Positions 1 to 10,114 of a stretch of DNA of 64,000 nt are shown one piece after another; positions within the stretch are counted from its first letter, which is position 1; each line of letters starts with the position of its first letter. Made by a program: the position numbers and the translations under genes. The notes beneath the pieces are model-generated. The model had not been told where the DNA came from, did not search any database, and was given only the letters and a program-made list of their open reading frames with translations. The DNA is from Petunia secreta (Eukaryota; Streptophyta; Magnoliopsida; Solanales; Solanaceae), in NCBI GenBank assembly GCA_029990175.1, contig JARKIP010000005.1, positions 28,467,501 to 28,531,500 of the forward strand, written 5' to 3'.

Positions 1-587
1 AATTGATTTGACGCACTCAAGACATCTCAATAGAGCAAATCGAGAACAAACAGATTGTGAGAGGCATTGTGTGCAAGAACAAAGGCTGAGCAGAAGAACC
101 TTACGAAAGAGCAGTTTTATAGTTAAGTCTGTTATTTTAGTTTTTGTTATAGGCTATCAAGTTGTAATCTATCAGCTTGTAGAGAAGCATATAGTAGAGG
201 TTACTCTTTGGTGAAGTAGAGTCAACCTGACAAGCTAATGTGTGGCTTGGAAGGTTCTAGGTACTAGGGAGGTCTAGTTCCTTAATTGCATTACGTTGTA
301 GTCTAAAACTTGCTCGGGTTTTCCTTTACTGGAGAGTTGAAATCCCAAGAATTTGGGTCATGGTTATATATCCCTTGAGCAAGGATTTTTTTCACGTAAA
401 AATCTCTGTGTTATTTACATTTCCTCATTAAGTTTAAGTTTCAGAGATAGAGGAAACTTGCAAGGAACTTGGTTCTTTGTAAGTTAGACGATAAAAGTTA
501 AAGGCAAGTTTTATGAATTTAAAAATCGGGTAAGGACACTATTCACCCCCCCCCCTAGTATCTTACATAGGTGCACCAAGTTCAACA
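1..587 (+). repeat. Copia LTR, 3' part (element H)
   Basis: This stretch aligns by eye with the last ~590 bp of the LTRs of Copia element B (25159-25749 and the matching part of 33280-34203). It shares the AGACATCTCAA motif, the CTTGAGCAAGGATTTTT motif and the terminal GGTGCACCAAG before the CA end. It ends at 587, directly against minus-strand integrase sequence of element A. The simplest reading is the 3' LTR of a plus-strand element, lying mostly outside the window, that inserted into A. The small open frame inside it looks fortuitous. Confidence 0.85.
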
Positions 588-1843
588 CAATGTTTGCCCA
601 GCCCTTGAAATTATCAAAGGCTTCATCTTTAGATATAAGAAGCAGAGTCCAAATATACCATGAATAATCATCTATGATCACCAGCACGAACCTCTTGCTT
701 CTTTTGCTCCTTACCCTAATTGGACCACATAAGTCCATGTGCACTAACTCAAGTGGCTTGGAAGTGCTAACTACTTTTATTTGACTTGAATGAAGATATT
801 ACATGGTTCCCCCTGACACAGGCATGACATATTTTAATGGCCTCGAACTTCTTATTTGGCAATCCACAAACCAGCTCCTTGGACACTAAATTATTCAACT
901 GCGACAGGCTTGCATGACCAAGTCGTTTGTGCCATAGCTGTGAGTCACTCTCTTTAACATTCAAACAAGTCAATTTATTTTCAGGAAGAGAACCAAGTGA
1001 TTCCTTCTACACATTGTTCACTTGTTTCCCTTCCATAACTATATCTTCACTCTGTATGTTCTTCACAATGCAGCCTACAGATGAGAAACTAACTTCATTT
1101 CCTCTGTCACACAGTTGGGAGATACTTAACAAGTTATGCCTCAGTCCATCTGCATAATAAACATTATCAATAGCATGATCAAGAGACCTCCAACTTTTCC
1201 AATGCCGAAAATTTCACCACTTTTGCCTCCTCCAAAAGCCACACTACCCCCCTTGAAATGTTGCGAGTGAGAGAAAGTTTTTTCTATCTCCGATCATGTG
1301 CCTTGAACAACCACTAATCAAGAATCCAGTTGTTCACTCCCACTCCAACCTGCAAAATAAAACTAGGGGTTAGATTAAGGAACCTAGACAAGCTTGGGTC
1401 CCTTCTTATGATTGAATGGATGAATCAAATCCTTTTTAAGCCATCTAGGCAAAGTAAAATTTTTATTTTTTAGCTTTTTTACAGCCATACAAGTTTCTTT
1501 ATAATGTCCAGTGTTGCCACAAAATGTGCAAAGCATGTTATAGGAGTCTTACATATTTGCTTTTAGGATTGTAGGCAGGCAATGTCTTCTTATAACCTAA
1601 GATCTTTTTACCTCTGTTCTGATTTTCAAATACCCAATTCATGGCTTCAGAGGACTTGTTCCATTTTGTAAGTCTGGTGAGTTCATAGTTGGATTTTTTC
1701 AACTTTTTTTGAAGACCCGGCTCTTTTCAATTTTCTAATAAAGAGCTTCATTCTTACTTTTGAGCTCAGCTTCAAGACTAGTTTGAACCTCACTATAAAA
1801 ATAAAAATAAAATAAAAAAAAAGGGTCCATGCTTCATAATCAC
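588..1843 (-). pseudogene. Copia A protease / pre-integrase / integrase fragment
   Basis: This is the minus-strand remnant of pol. Reading downward it holds a gag tail with a coiled-coil linker, a protease motif ISGCSRHMIG (the catalytic DSG Asp is replaced by Ile), the GAG-pre-integrase motif LWHKRLGHASLSQL with a CHAC Cys pair, and the integrase start HMDLCGP followed by VIIDDYSWY. The frame is broken by several stops and shifts. Coding similarity stops at 588, where the plus-strand LTR of element H begins. Unlike element B, A keeps the first zinc-binding His of the HHCC motif. It is clearly non-functional. Confidence 0.85.
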
Positions 1844-2243
1844 CTAGGGACTATAATCAGTGGCATAAACAAACACTTTCTTTTTTTTCTTCCACTGCAT
1901 ATAGTTTGTTCCTCTAAATATAGGAGGTCTGTCCATGTTCCTTCCTTCACTGGCTTCACCAGTTAGTCCCATCAGTGTCATAGGTGATTTATCATCCGAT
2001 TCTTCCTCTGTTTCAGTTTCACTGTCTGATGGTCCCCAAGTAGCAATAAAAGCTTCATTTCTCTTCTTCCTTTTAGCCCTAAAGTTTGGTGGATGCCTAG
2101 TTTTCTTCTTCTCCTTCTCCTTTGATGCTTTGCTCTTCAACCATTTTATTTCTCACATGGGACAGTCTTTGACCACATGGTCCTTCTTGAAGAACTTGAA
2201 GCAGTCTGAGTAATCGAGATTGTCAATAATGTTCTTCTTCGCA
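1844..2243 (-). pseudogene. Copia A gag, 3' part with zinc knuckle
   Basis: This is the C-terminal part of gag, on the other side of nested element G. The zinc knuckle reads CFKFFKKDHVVKDC, so the second Cys of CX2CX4HX4C is Phe. A basic stretch and an acidic Ser/Asp/Glu-rich segment follow (SDSETETEEESDD). Near the end it carries a motif like a gag N-terminus (PPIFRGTNYMQWKKK), which suggests rearrangement or recombination with a related gag. The reading frame would join 8533-7700 if element G were removed, which supports insertion of G into gag. Confidence 0.75.
2239..2243. other. Target-site duplication of G, left copy
   Basis: TCGCA lies directly before element G. TCGAA lies directly after it (7700-7704). 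Four of five bases match, as expected for an old 5-bp duplication made by an LTR-element integrase. Confidence 0.5.
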
Positions 2244-2979
2244 TAATATGATCCTAAACGCTAAGAATAGGAAACGATCAACAAAACGATAAAATAAACG
2301 ACACAAAGTAAAGGATAAACAGGAAAGAGGATAGATAGAAGAAATAAATGACTCAAATCCCACGATTGCAAGTAAATTAGAACACAATAATAAATTGTAA
2401 TACCCTAATCTAGATGAATACAATCAAAGACCAATATCCGAGGGGGTGGGGGAGACTTGAACTCAAGCAATGGATCTCTCAGACAAGAGAATACAAGAGA
2501 GATCCAAGAACAGAAAAAGGGTTACAACCCATACACACTCTTACAAGAGTATTCTCAATCATCCAAAATCTTTCGCTAATGAATAAACCCTCAATTAGGC
2601 TATTTATAGTAGCTAGGTAGTTACAATGATAAATGGACTAAAAAACCCCTAATATTTATTCTGAGAATCTGCCATGACGCCTTTCATCGTGATCGCGCAC
2701 ATGGTTTCGCGATTGTGCCATGTAATCGGAGATCTCCTTGCGACCGTGCTATGTCTTTCGCGATCGCAGACTCTGATTGAGTCTTTCTGCGCGAACGCGC
2801 TATTAGCGTCGCGATCGCGAAGCATATCCAGAAATCCAGAATCCTACAACCTTGCATTTTTTCTCATTTGGCCATCCTTTTGACTTGGCTCTTTCTTCCA
2901 TGCCCTCTTAAAGCACTTTAAGCTCTTGATGTCGAGCATGAACCCTCTACGACTTTGAATGCTAAGTCGGATCACATCA
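2244..2979 (-). repeat. G 3' LTR
   Basis: This 736-bp direct repeat of 6954-7699 is in minus orientation (TGATGTGATCC at its start, ...GGATCATATTA at its end). It contains a TATA-like CTATAAATAG near 2600 and several GCGATCGC-like palindromes (2690-2825). It lies between the PPT and the interrupted gag of A. Confidence 0.85.
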
Positions 2980-2993
2980 TTTCCTCCTTCTTC
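2980..2993 (-). other. G polypurine tract
   Basis: The minus strand reads GAAGAAGGAGGAAA immediately before the 3' LTR start TGATG. This is the expected position and composition of a plus-strand DNA priming site. Confidence 0.7.
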
Positions 2994-3945
2994 AAAGGAA
3001 TTCGTCCTCAAATTTATACTTTGCAAAGCCATGACGCGAATAATTACCAACTCAATAACTTTCCAAGCACTACACAACAAAGAGGATGGAATAAAACTCA
3101 TACACTGATGCTCAAAGTGTACACTATTATGATATAGCCAAGTATCAAAATCAACCATAAAGAATATTTTTCCAATCCCAACATCAAAAACTTGGCTATA
3201 AAAGCAACAGTAAGCAAAGCTTATTCACAAAACAATCTTCATTTTTAGACTCAATCAACTAATACCAAGCCTCCATTGACAATTTATCACTCTTAACATT
3301 GGAGGCTCTAGCAAAATCCACTTTAAATGTATGCTCAAGACTAGGAATAGAGCAAGTAAAGAAATTGACACTAAAGCTAGCATCTATCAATTTACCACCA
3401 CTATCACTAGTGCCTCCCTCCTTCTTTAAAGAACGCTCTTCATTTTTGGAGGACTTCCAAACATTCGACAAGCTTTCAACAAACATTTTGGGAGTTAGCT
3501 TGCTAACATCCACACAATTATCACTCTCAAGCAAGTCATAAGAATCATCTTGAGAAAATAATGATTGTCAATACTAAAATCACCTTCCAACACTTCATCT
3601 TTCTCATTTTCAACAAACAATTGGATTTTCAAATATTTTAAAACCTTGACACAAACCACCCCCACAATCAAGAATGCTATCAAATGCTATCACATCAAGA
3701 TAAAGCAAATCATTGGTGCATTTATCAAACAAAGGCGGAGTGTCATAACACAATTCATTATGTTCAAGCTCTTCCTTTTGCACATCACTAGTGTCGAACA
3801 ATTCAATTTTCTTTTTACAAGTGTGCCCAACTAGTGTATGATCATAACCACTATCATCAATGCAAGATAAAGAATTATTAACTCCACAAAAGGTAAAGCT
3901 ATCAACCATACTCAAATCTTTATCAAGCTCACCCAAGAAACACAA
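2994..3945 (-). pseudogene. G 3' internal region: short broken coding remnants and pol tail
   Basis: Three minus-strand segments remain open (3945-3610, 3534-3259 and the start of 3158-2844). The first is acidic and Cys-rich (DCGGGLCQGF), and I do not recognise a domain in it. The second is Ser/Lys-rich. The last encodes NLRTNSFEEGGND immediately upstream of the PPT, a tail I associate with the C-terminus of Gypsy pol, and its frame runs on into the LTR. No RT or integrase motif is visible. The region may be filler between a gag/protease block and the last codons of a deleted pol. Confidence 0.55.
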
Positions 3946-4022
3946 GAGTTAGGTTTAGCTTTGTTACCTTGTAGCACACCTAAAGATTCTTCTTTACCTT
4001 GGCTTTTCAAATTTAAGCTCAC

Positions 4023-5861
4023 TTATTTGTTTGGAGACTTCACTTTGGTCTCCTTTTTATCTTCCAAGCATGGAATCATTTCCAAGGAAGGATTCCCCAA
4101 TTTAGCATCTCCAAGAGTACCTTCAAAAGACACAAAACAACTAGAGAAACAAGAAAGATTAGAATTATAAGAATAAGGAAAACCCTCACCCTCACTCTTT
4201 TGTTTTCCCTCTTTCTTTTCTCTCAATTTTTCTTCAAGGTCGGGCGTAGATTGAGGTGGTGACAACCCACTCACATCACAGAACACAACCTCTCCTTTTT
4301 CCAGTCGAGAGTTATCACTGTTTACTCTCTTACTCCTCTCAATCTTTTGTCTCTCATGTTGGGGCAAGTTGGGACAAGCCCCAAGAATGCTCTTAGCTGG
4401 AGTTGGTGGACTCTTAACATTAACCCAAAATCTAGGACTTAGGGAATCATCACTTGATGTCCCCCTCTTCTTTGGTGAACCACTTGATTTTGAATCTTGC
4501 GATTTTGGGTTCACCTTGTTGAAACTTGTCAAACCTTTACTTACATTTGTCCCACATCCTCTTGTGTTTGTAGGACTTCTTGAATGTGCCATTTCAACCA
4601 TGGAATGTAGTTCTCGCTCCTTTCTCCTTTGCATATCCCAAGAATGTGCACTAGCAGATAGCTTGCTTTTTGTTTTGTACGGTGTAAAGTCATAAACTCT
4701 TTGACCAATGGCCACAAGATACACATCCTTCATAGCACTATATTGCAACTCTTTGTTGTGCAACTAAGGCTCACCTAACCAAACATCAAAGTGTTGCATT
4801 GGATACACATCACACCAAACATAACCCTTATAATTCCTATGAGTTATGAGCACCCGAGCTTCCTTGGAAACCCACACTCTATTATACTCGTAAGTATGTT
4901 CTAGCTCATGCCATGGCATCCTTAGCCTATTAACCAAAGAGGTGCTAATGCAATTGGCATCGGTATCAGTTTTGAGCAAGTGTCCTCCATATCTATTTAC
5001 CTCAACAATGAACCTACACCTACCCAAGTTTTGTAGATTTGTATCCAAGAAAGAACTTGAATCCCTAAGAGTAGCATCACCATCAACTTGGGTCTCCCTT
5101 ATCCCTCCTCTACTAGCAACACCACTAGTGTAGCTTCCACTTCCCGTCACTCTTCCAACATAAGATGTGTTTTTGAAAGTCGAGGAAGGAGTCTCACCAT
5201 GGAACCCATAAGAACTTCTCCTACTATATCTATCCAAGCTTCTCACAACATTTCTAGAACAAGGCAAACCATTTGGAGAGTAAGTAGCACTTTCTCTCAC
5301 CCTTTGCCTCACATTTCCTCTCACATAAGAATTAAAGTCATTGAACATTTTAGAGCAATTAGGAGGTATATGCTCTCTTTTTCTTATGGAGCGATTACCA
5401 CTTCTTTTCAATCCAATAGAAAGACCACTACTACTCACTTATTTATTTATAGAATCACCAGGAGAAGATGCAAAATAACAACCTCTATAATAAACTTCAT
5501 CATCAATTCTCTCTATGTCACTATCTATATTTTCAAGTTTATCGCAAGAAGATTAAGTAGGAACATTGTACCTTGAAGCGTCACTATCATCGTCTCTAAG
5601 ACTAGAAGCATAGGAGTTTTTATCATCACATTCATCCTCATAAGCCTCATAGTCTTCACGAGCTCCATGATCACTATAGTGACTCACCTCATCACCATAA
5701 GAGCCATACTTCCCGGAATCATCATAGCAACTTCCACCATCATCATAGGAACCATAGTCTCCATAATCATCATAGCAACTCCTGTCATCACCATAGGAGT
5801 CATAACCTCCACAATCATCATCCGAGGATATATTTGCAACAATGAAAGAAAAGGACCTCAC
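4023..5861 (-). pseudogene. G gag/protease-like long reading frame
   Basis: One frame runs from 5861 to 4023 (about 610 codons) and is interrupted only by three in-frame stops, near 5553, 5439 and 4764; the last is TAG where family members have Trp. First comes a low-complexity Tyr/Asp/Gly/Ser repeat (5553-5861), then an Arg/Ser-rich segment. Next is a retropepsin-like domain (about 4750-5020) whose layout matches the protease of element F, ending PMQHFDVWLGEP against F's PMQACHILLGRPW. Its active-site position reads TDTDANC, so the D-S/T-G triad is missing. A Ser/Lys-rich tail with coiled-coil potential follows. The start codon is uncertain. It is probably a structural or relic polyprotein; an active protease is unlikely. 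Confidence 0.6.
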
Positions 5862-6930
5862 AAATTCACTCCTTCACGTGTATCACTCGATATATGAACA
5901 CTGCAATTTCTTTTCCACTCGTGTATATACTCAAGATCAATGGCTTTTGTGACCACACTGTAATATTCTCACCACTCAAGCCTTTTTCCACTCAAAGGTT
6001 CCCTCAATCTCTTCAAGATTCTACAACCTCAAATTCTCAAGGTACTCCACGCTTTGGTTCGGAGTAGAATTTATATGAAACCAAAGAAACGGACAAAGAC
6101 ACACAAACGGACTAGGAACAAATAAAATATGCAATGAAACTAAAATGAGAAAAGCAGGAATCGAATTGGCACGAAATGAAATTGGAATTGGATGAAATTT
6201 TGTGTATGATCTAGAAATGAAATGTATTTGATGATATGAGAGGGGTTTGGGTGATCTCAAACTGTTTAGAGGCTGTTACGAGCAATCTATAAAGTGACTG
6301 ATTTTTTTGTTCAGCGCTATCGCGTGATTTCGGGTGCTGTCGCGAAGAGGAATCAATAACCCTGCACTGTCGACGTGCGATCGCGAAGAACAAATTTCAA
6401 AAAGCCTGCGCTGTCGCCGCGCGATCGCGAAGAAAAATAATTACACAAGCATGTGTGATCACGACAAATGGCGCGCGATCGCGAAGAACAAAATCTGGGT
6501 CTGATGCAGAACTTGAAGCCCGAATTTCTGGAAATTTTCTTTACTTAGATCTTCCCAAATCAACTTTTTTTTTTTGCTTCAAATTTGAGATATAAGCTCC
6601 TTATAAATCCGTGAACAAACCCCAATGATCAATTCTTCAAAAACAACACCCTAAATGCAAAAGCCCCAAATCAATTATTGAAGAACTTGAAGAACCGTAG
6701 TTTTTTTATTCGTCAAATTGATGTCCCAAACATTGTTTGTTGTTCAATTCCTTTCAATCACATCTTCTAGCTTCAAACAACTTCCAACTTCAAACAACTT
6801 CCAACAAGAATTTCATCCAAAGAAACCCTAAATCTATGACTCAATTTTTGGGATTTTTTAAATTTTTAATTTTTTTTATAATTTTCAGATTTTGATAAAC
6901 AAAACCTAGATATTGTTTGTGGAAACAAAA
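5862..6930 (-). other. G 5' leader, non-coding
   Basis: This ~1.07 kb lies between the PBS and the long frame of G. No credible coding sequence is seen. Positions 6310-6490 hold a further cluster of GCGATCGCGAAGAA-type units, the same palindrome found in the LTRs of G and F. Confidence 0.5.
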
Positions 6931-6951
6931 ACCGATCCGAGCTTCGATACC
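6931..6951 (-). other. G primer binding site
   Basis: The minus strand reads TTTGGTATCGAAGCTCGGAT directly after the 5' LTR. It resembles the TGGTATCAGAGC site complementary to initiator tRNA-Met, with changes in the middle. Confidence 0.65.
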
Positions 6952-6953
6952 AA

Positions 6954-7699
6954 ATGATATGATCCTAAACGCTAAGAATAGGAAACGATCAACAAAATGA
7001 TAAAATACACGACACAAAGTAAAGGATAAATGAGAAAGGGGATAGATGGAAGAAAGAAAGAAATCAAATCCCACGATTGCAAGTAAATTAGAACACTACA
7101 ATAAATTGTAATACCCTAATCTAGACGAATACAATCAAAGACCAATATACGAGGGGAAAGAGACTTAAACTCAAGCAATGGATCTCTCATATGGATCTCT
7201 CACACAAAAGAATCTAAGAGAGATCCAAGAAGAAAAAAAGGGTTACAACCCATACACACTCTCACAAGAGTATTCTCAATCATCCAAAATCTCTCGCTAA
7301 TGAATAAACCCTCAATTAGGCTATTTATAGTAGCTAGGTAATTACAATGATAAATGGACTAAAAAGCCCCTAATGTTTATTCTGGGAATCTGTCGGACGC
7401 CTTTCATCACGATCGAGTACGTGGTTTTGCGATCGTGCCATGTAATCTGAGACCTCCTCGCGACCGCGCTATGTCTTTCGCAATCGCGGACTCTGATTGA
7501 GTCTTTCTGCGCGAACGCGCTATTGGCGTCGCGATCGCGAAGCATATCCAGAAATCCAGAATCCTACAGCCTTGTATTTTTGCTCATTTGGCCATCCTTT
7601 TGACTTGGCTCTTGCTTCCATGCCCTTTTAAAGAACTCTATGCTCTTGATGTCGAGCATGAACCCTCTACGGCTTTGAATGCTAAGTCGGATCGCATTA
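6954..7699 (-). repeat. G 5' LTR
   Basis: This 746-bp copy pairs with 2244-2979 in the same orientation. On the plus strand it opens TGATATGATCC, and by analogy to the left copy it ends near CGCATTA. It carries the same TATA-like box and GCGATCGC-rich segment. Confidence 0.85.
7321..7330 (-). promoter_or_regulatory. TATA-like box in G 5' LTR
   Basis: The minus strand reads CTATAAATAG. The same box is present in the other LTR of G (near 2600). It sits about mid-LTR, as expected for a U3 promoter driving the minus-strand transcript. Confidence 0.5.
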
Positions 7700-8533
7700 T
7701 CGAAGGAGTTTCTTTAGTGCTCTTCTTGGTTCCTTTGAACTTATCAAGGTTCAAGGTTCTTCTAATGGAACCAATTAAGGTCATCTCCCTCTCAGTCTAT
7801 TTAGGTTCAGTTCCTTCGAAAGCTTCCAATGCTAGACTCTTTTCCTTCTTGGATACTTATTTGATTCTTGACTGCTTCAGTATCTCATAAGTCTTTAGAC
7901 TGCCAATAAGCTCATCCAATTTTATCTCATCCAGAGGTTTGGATTCAATGATAGCAGTGGCCTTTGCATCCCAAGAATCAGAGAGAATCCTAAGAACCAT
8001 GTTCACCATCTCTGCATCAGGGAGATCCATACCCAATGATTTTATCTCATTAATATAATGATGGTGAGTCCGGTCATCATATCCTGTATACAGTTATTTT
8101 CTCCTATAGCAAACAGTTCAAACTTCCTCTTAAGCATTAACATCTTTGATTGCTTGAACTGACTTGTTTCTTTATGTGCGACTTCTAATGCATCCCAAAT
8201 TTCCTTTGTTGTCTTGTATGAAAATATTCGATTATACTCATCAGGACCAAGTCCACAAATGAAAAGTATTTTGGCTTTGGCATTCTTTTCAATCATTCTA
8301 AAATTAGCATCAGTTTATTCAGACCTCTCCTTGGGAAGTGTTTGTTGAGCAGCTCTTTCTCCAATAGTTTTGGTTGGAACCAAAGGACCTTCAGATACAA
8401 TCAACCAGAGTTGATAATTTTCTACTTGTATAAAGTCCTACATTCTGCCTTTCCACAAATCATAGTATTTCCCATTGAACTGAGGATGCATGAGGATAGA
8501 TTTTCCTTCAGTTATAACTGGTGGTACATTCAT
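7700..8533 (-). pseudogene. Copia A gag, 5' part
   Basis: Minus-strand gag starts at ATG 8533 (MNVPPVITEGK), shortly after the PBS. Its N-terminal motif HPQFNGKYYDLWKGRM matches the gag start of element B (KPPQFNGQHYKFWKFRM). The UBN2-type Copia gag domain follows, with ICGLGPDEYNRIFSYKTTKEIWDALEVAHK at 8290-8170 and the DELIGSLKTYE motif near 7910. Several stops and shifts are present. The segment ends at 7700, where G inserted. It keeps the middle gag domain that element B has lost. Confidence 0.8.
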
Positions 8534-8571
8534 GATTAGATCCTTCTCTATGTTTAGCCTGGTAATGAGAA

Positions 8572-8588
8572 GACCCACTCTAGTACCA
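8572..8588 (-). other. Copia A primer binding site (mutated)
   Basis: The minus strand reads GTGGTACTAGAGTGGGT just inside the 5' LTR. The intact site in element B is GTGGTATCAGAGCAGGT (initiator tRNA-Met type), so A has accumulated several changes. Confidence 0.7.
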
Positions 8589-8590
8589 CT

Positions 8591-9506
8591 TGTTGCACTA
8601 GGTGCACATCTAACGGACACTAGAAGGAGGGTTGATTTGTGTCCTTCAATTTTTCTTCACTGAAGAACCTTGCTCGCCCTTTTAAGAACCTGGTTTTCGC
8701 TGTGTTTCTCACAACAAGTAATATGATAAAAAACACGAACAAAAAAAAATAAACACAATAATTTTACGTGGAAAACTCCTTGCTCAAGGGAGAAAAATCA
8801 CGACTCAATCTCTGGGATTTCGTTAACCAATTCCACTAACACATCGAACAAGTTTTAGGTTACAATCTCTATAACTAAGGGACTAAACTCTAGTACCTAC
8901 ACCAACTAAAGCTAAACTCTAGCTTTTACAATGTATCACCTTACAAAGAACACCTATTGCAAAGCTTCTAGAAATAAAAAAAATAGGTAATAGTTTCTAC
9001 TCAATGCAAAACCAAAACAATCTACGAACTCTATGAGAAACTCCTTCAACACTTGGTTCTTAGACTGCAGTTTGCCTTGTTCACTAAAACACGATCAGTA
9101 AGTGCTTTTGCCTTTGTTCCAAACTCTCGTAGTGAATGAATATATGTGAGGCGTTGTTCAGCACGCCTTACTTAAGTTTATAAAGGGTAGTGAAATCCTA
9201 ACAGTCTCCAACTAAGATTCTTCTCTCAAATATGGAAAGAGAGGATCTCCTATCATCACATTCCTTTTATAACTCTGTCTCTCTTTTATTCACACTAGAG
9301 GCAGCTAAGACACAACTCCTTAACTTACTAGATTTACCTACTTGCACGCGCTCAACTTCTCCTAGTTCAGCATGGATTGCCAGTCATCCTGATCCTTTGC
9401 TTGGTCCTTTTCATAAGAAACTGACTCAACATCTTTACGATCATTTGTGCCTTATTCTAAAAACCAGGTCCTTTGTTTGTCAATCTTCAAAACTCATCAC
9501 TCAATA
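8591..9506 (-). repeat. Copia A 5' LTR
   Basis: This LTR is inverted relative to the LTRs of element B. The inner end reads TGTTGCACTAGGTGCAC and the outer end TCTTCAAAACTCATC, matching B's ends. Its length of about 916 bp fits B's 924-958 bp. The sequence between is strongly diverged, so A is older than B. Open frames inside, such as 9232-9549, are fortuitous. Confidence 0.75.
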
Positions 9507-9593
9507 CCATCTAAACCGACGATTAAACAATCTTGTTAAGAAGAATTGACCTTACTAACATTCTTAGGCATAAACCACACTTTAATAATCTTA

Positions 9594-9855
9594 GCTAGCG
9601 TTTGGACATAGATTTGGTTGAAACTTGAAAACTTGAGTTTTTAAAGTTGAGTTGAAAAATAGTTTTTGGAACTCATAGTTGTGTCTGGACATACATTTTA
9701 CTTCAAAAAAGTTTAATTTTGTGAGTGGGAAAAACTTTTTCCCCCAAATCTCTTAAACACTAGTCTCAACCAATTTTTGAGAATTTGACGTTTTTATTTT
9801 TAAACTTTGCACAAATTCTATACACAAACAAAAATTTGAAGAATTATTTGATAAA
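9594..9855 (+). repeat. MITE-like repeat (GTTTGGACAT family)
   Basis: This non-coding sequence starts AGCGTTTGGACATAGATTTG. It is shared with the two copies at 22515-23010, including GAGTTTTTAAAGTTG and a run describing TTTTGTGAGTGGGAAAAAC. Three copies in one window show that it is a dispersed repeat. The far end is not well defined, so class and target duplication are not established. Confidence 0.6.
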
Positions 9856-10114
9856 GAAAAAAAAAGTATTATTTGATATATAACTCTCAAGTTTTTATAA
9901 ACAATGGGACTTTAAACTTTTCTTCAGCCACCTCAATATTTTTACCTTAAAAAGGAAAGAAAACAAGCGTAAGTACGTGAATGACTTTTCAAGAATTTAT
10001 TGTAAATCAACTTTAATTAAGGATAGGTCATTATCAAAATTAGTTTCTTTACGGAGTAGTTTTCATTGTCGAGCATGTATAATGACAGTAATTAGTGAGT
10101 TTGAGTTATAATTA

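Larger units (their letters stand above)
2244..7699 (-). mobile_element. Non-autonomous Gypsy-like LTR element G, nested in Copia A
   Basis: G has two directly repeated LTRs (2244-2979 and 6954-7699), a minus-strand PBS next to the right LTR, a PPT next to the left LTR and an imperfect 5-bp target duplication. Its ~4.0 kb interior encodes a long gag/protease-like frame (5861-4023) and further short coding remnants, but no recognisable RT, RNase H or integrase. The extreme 3' end keeps a short tail typical of Gypsy pol C-termini (NLRTNSFEEGGND, near 3010). LTR ends and palindromic LTR motifs resemble element F, which has pol. G therefore looks like a deletion derivative mobilised in trans; that last step is inference. 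Confidence 0.8.
588..9506 (-). mobile_element. Copia retrotransposon A, truncated, with nested element G
   Basis: This is a minus-strand Ty1/Copia element of the same family as element B. In its own 5'-3' order, running down the coordinates, it has an LTR (9506-8591), a PBS, gag (8533-7700, resuming at 2243), a protease remnant, GAG-pre-integrase and the start of integrase. It is then cut off at 588 by the LTR of element H. RT, RNase H and the 3' LTR are not in the window. Gag is interrupted by the complete LTR element G. Many stops and frameshifts show it is dead. Confidence 0.85.

Noticed and set aside
9232..9549. 105-codon plus-strand frame
   Set aside because: It lies antisense within the 5' LTR of Copia A and has no relatives in the other LTRs.
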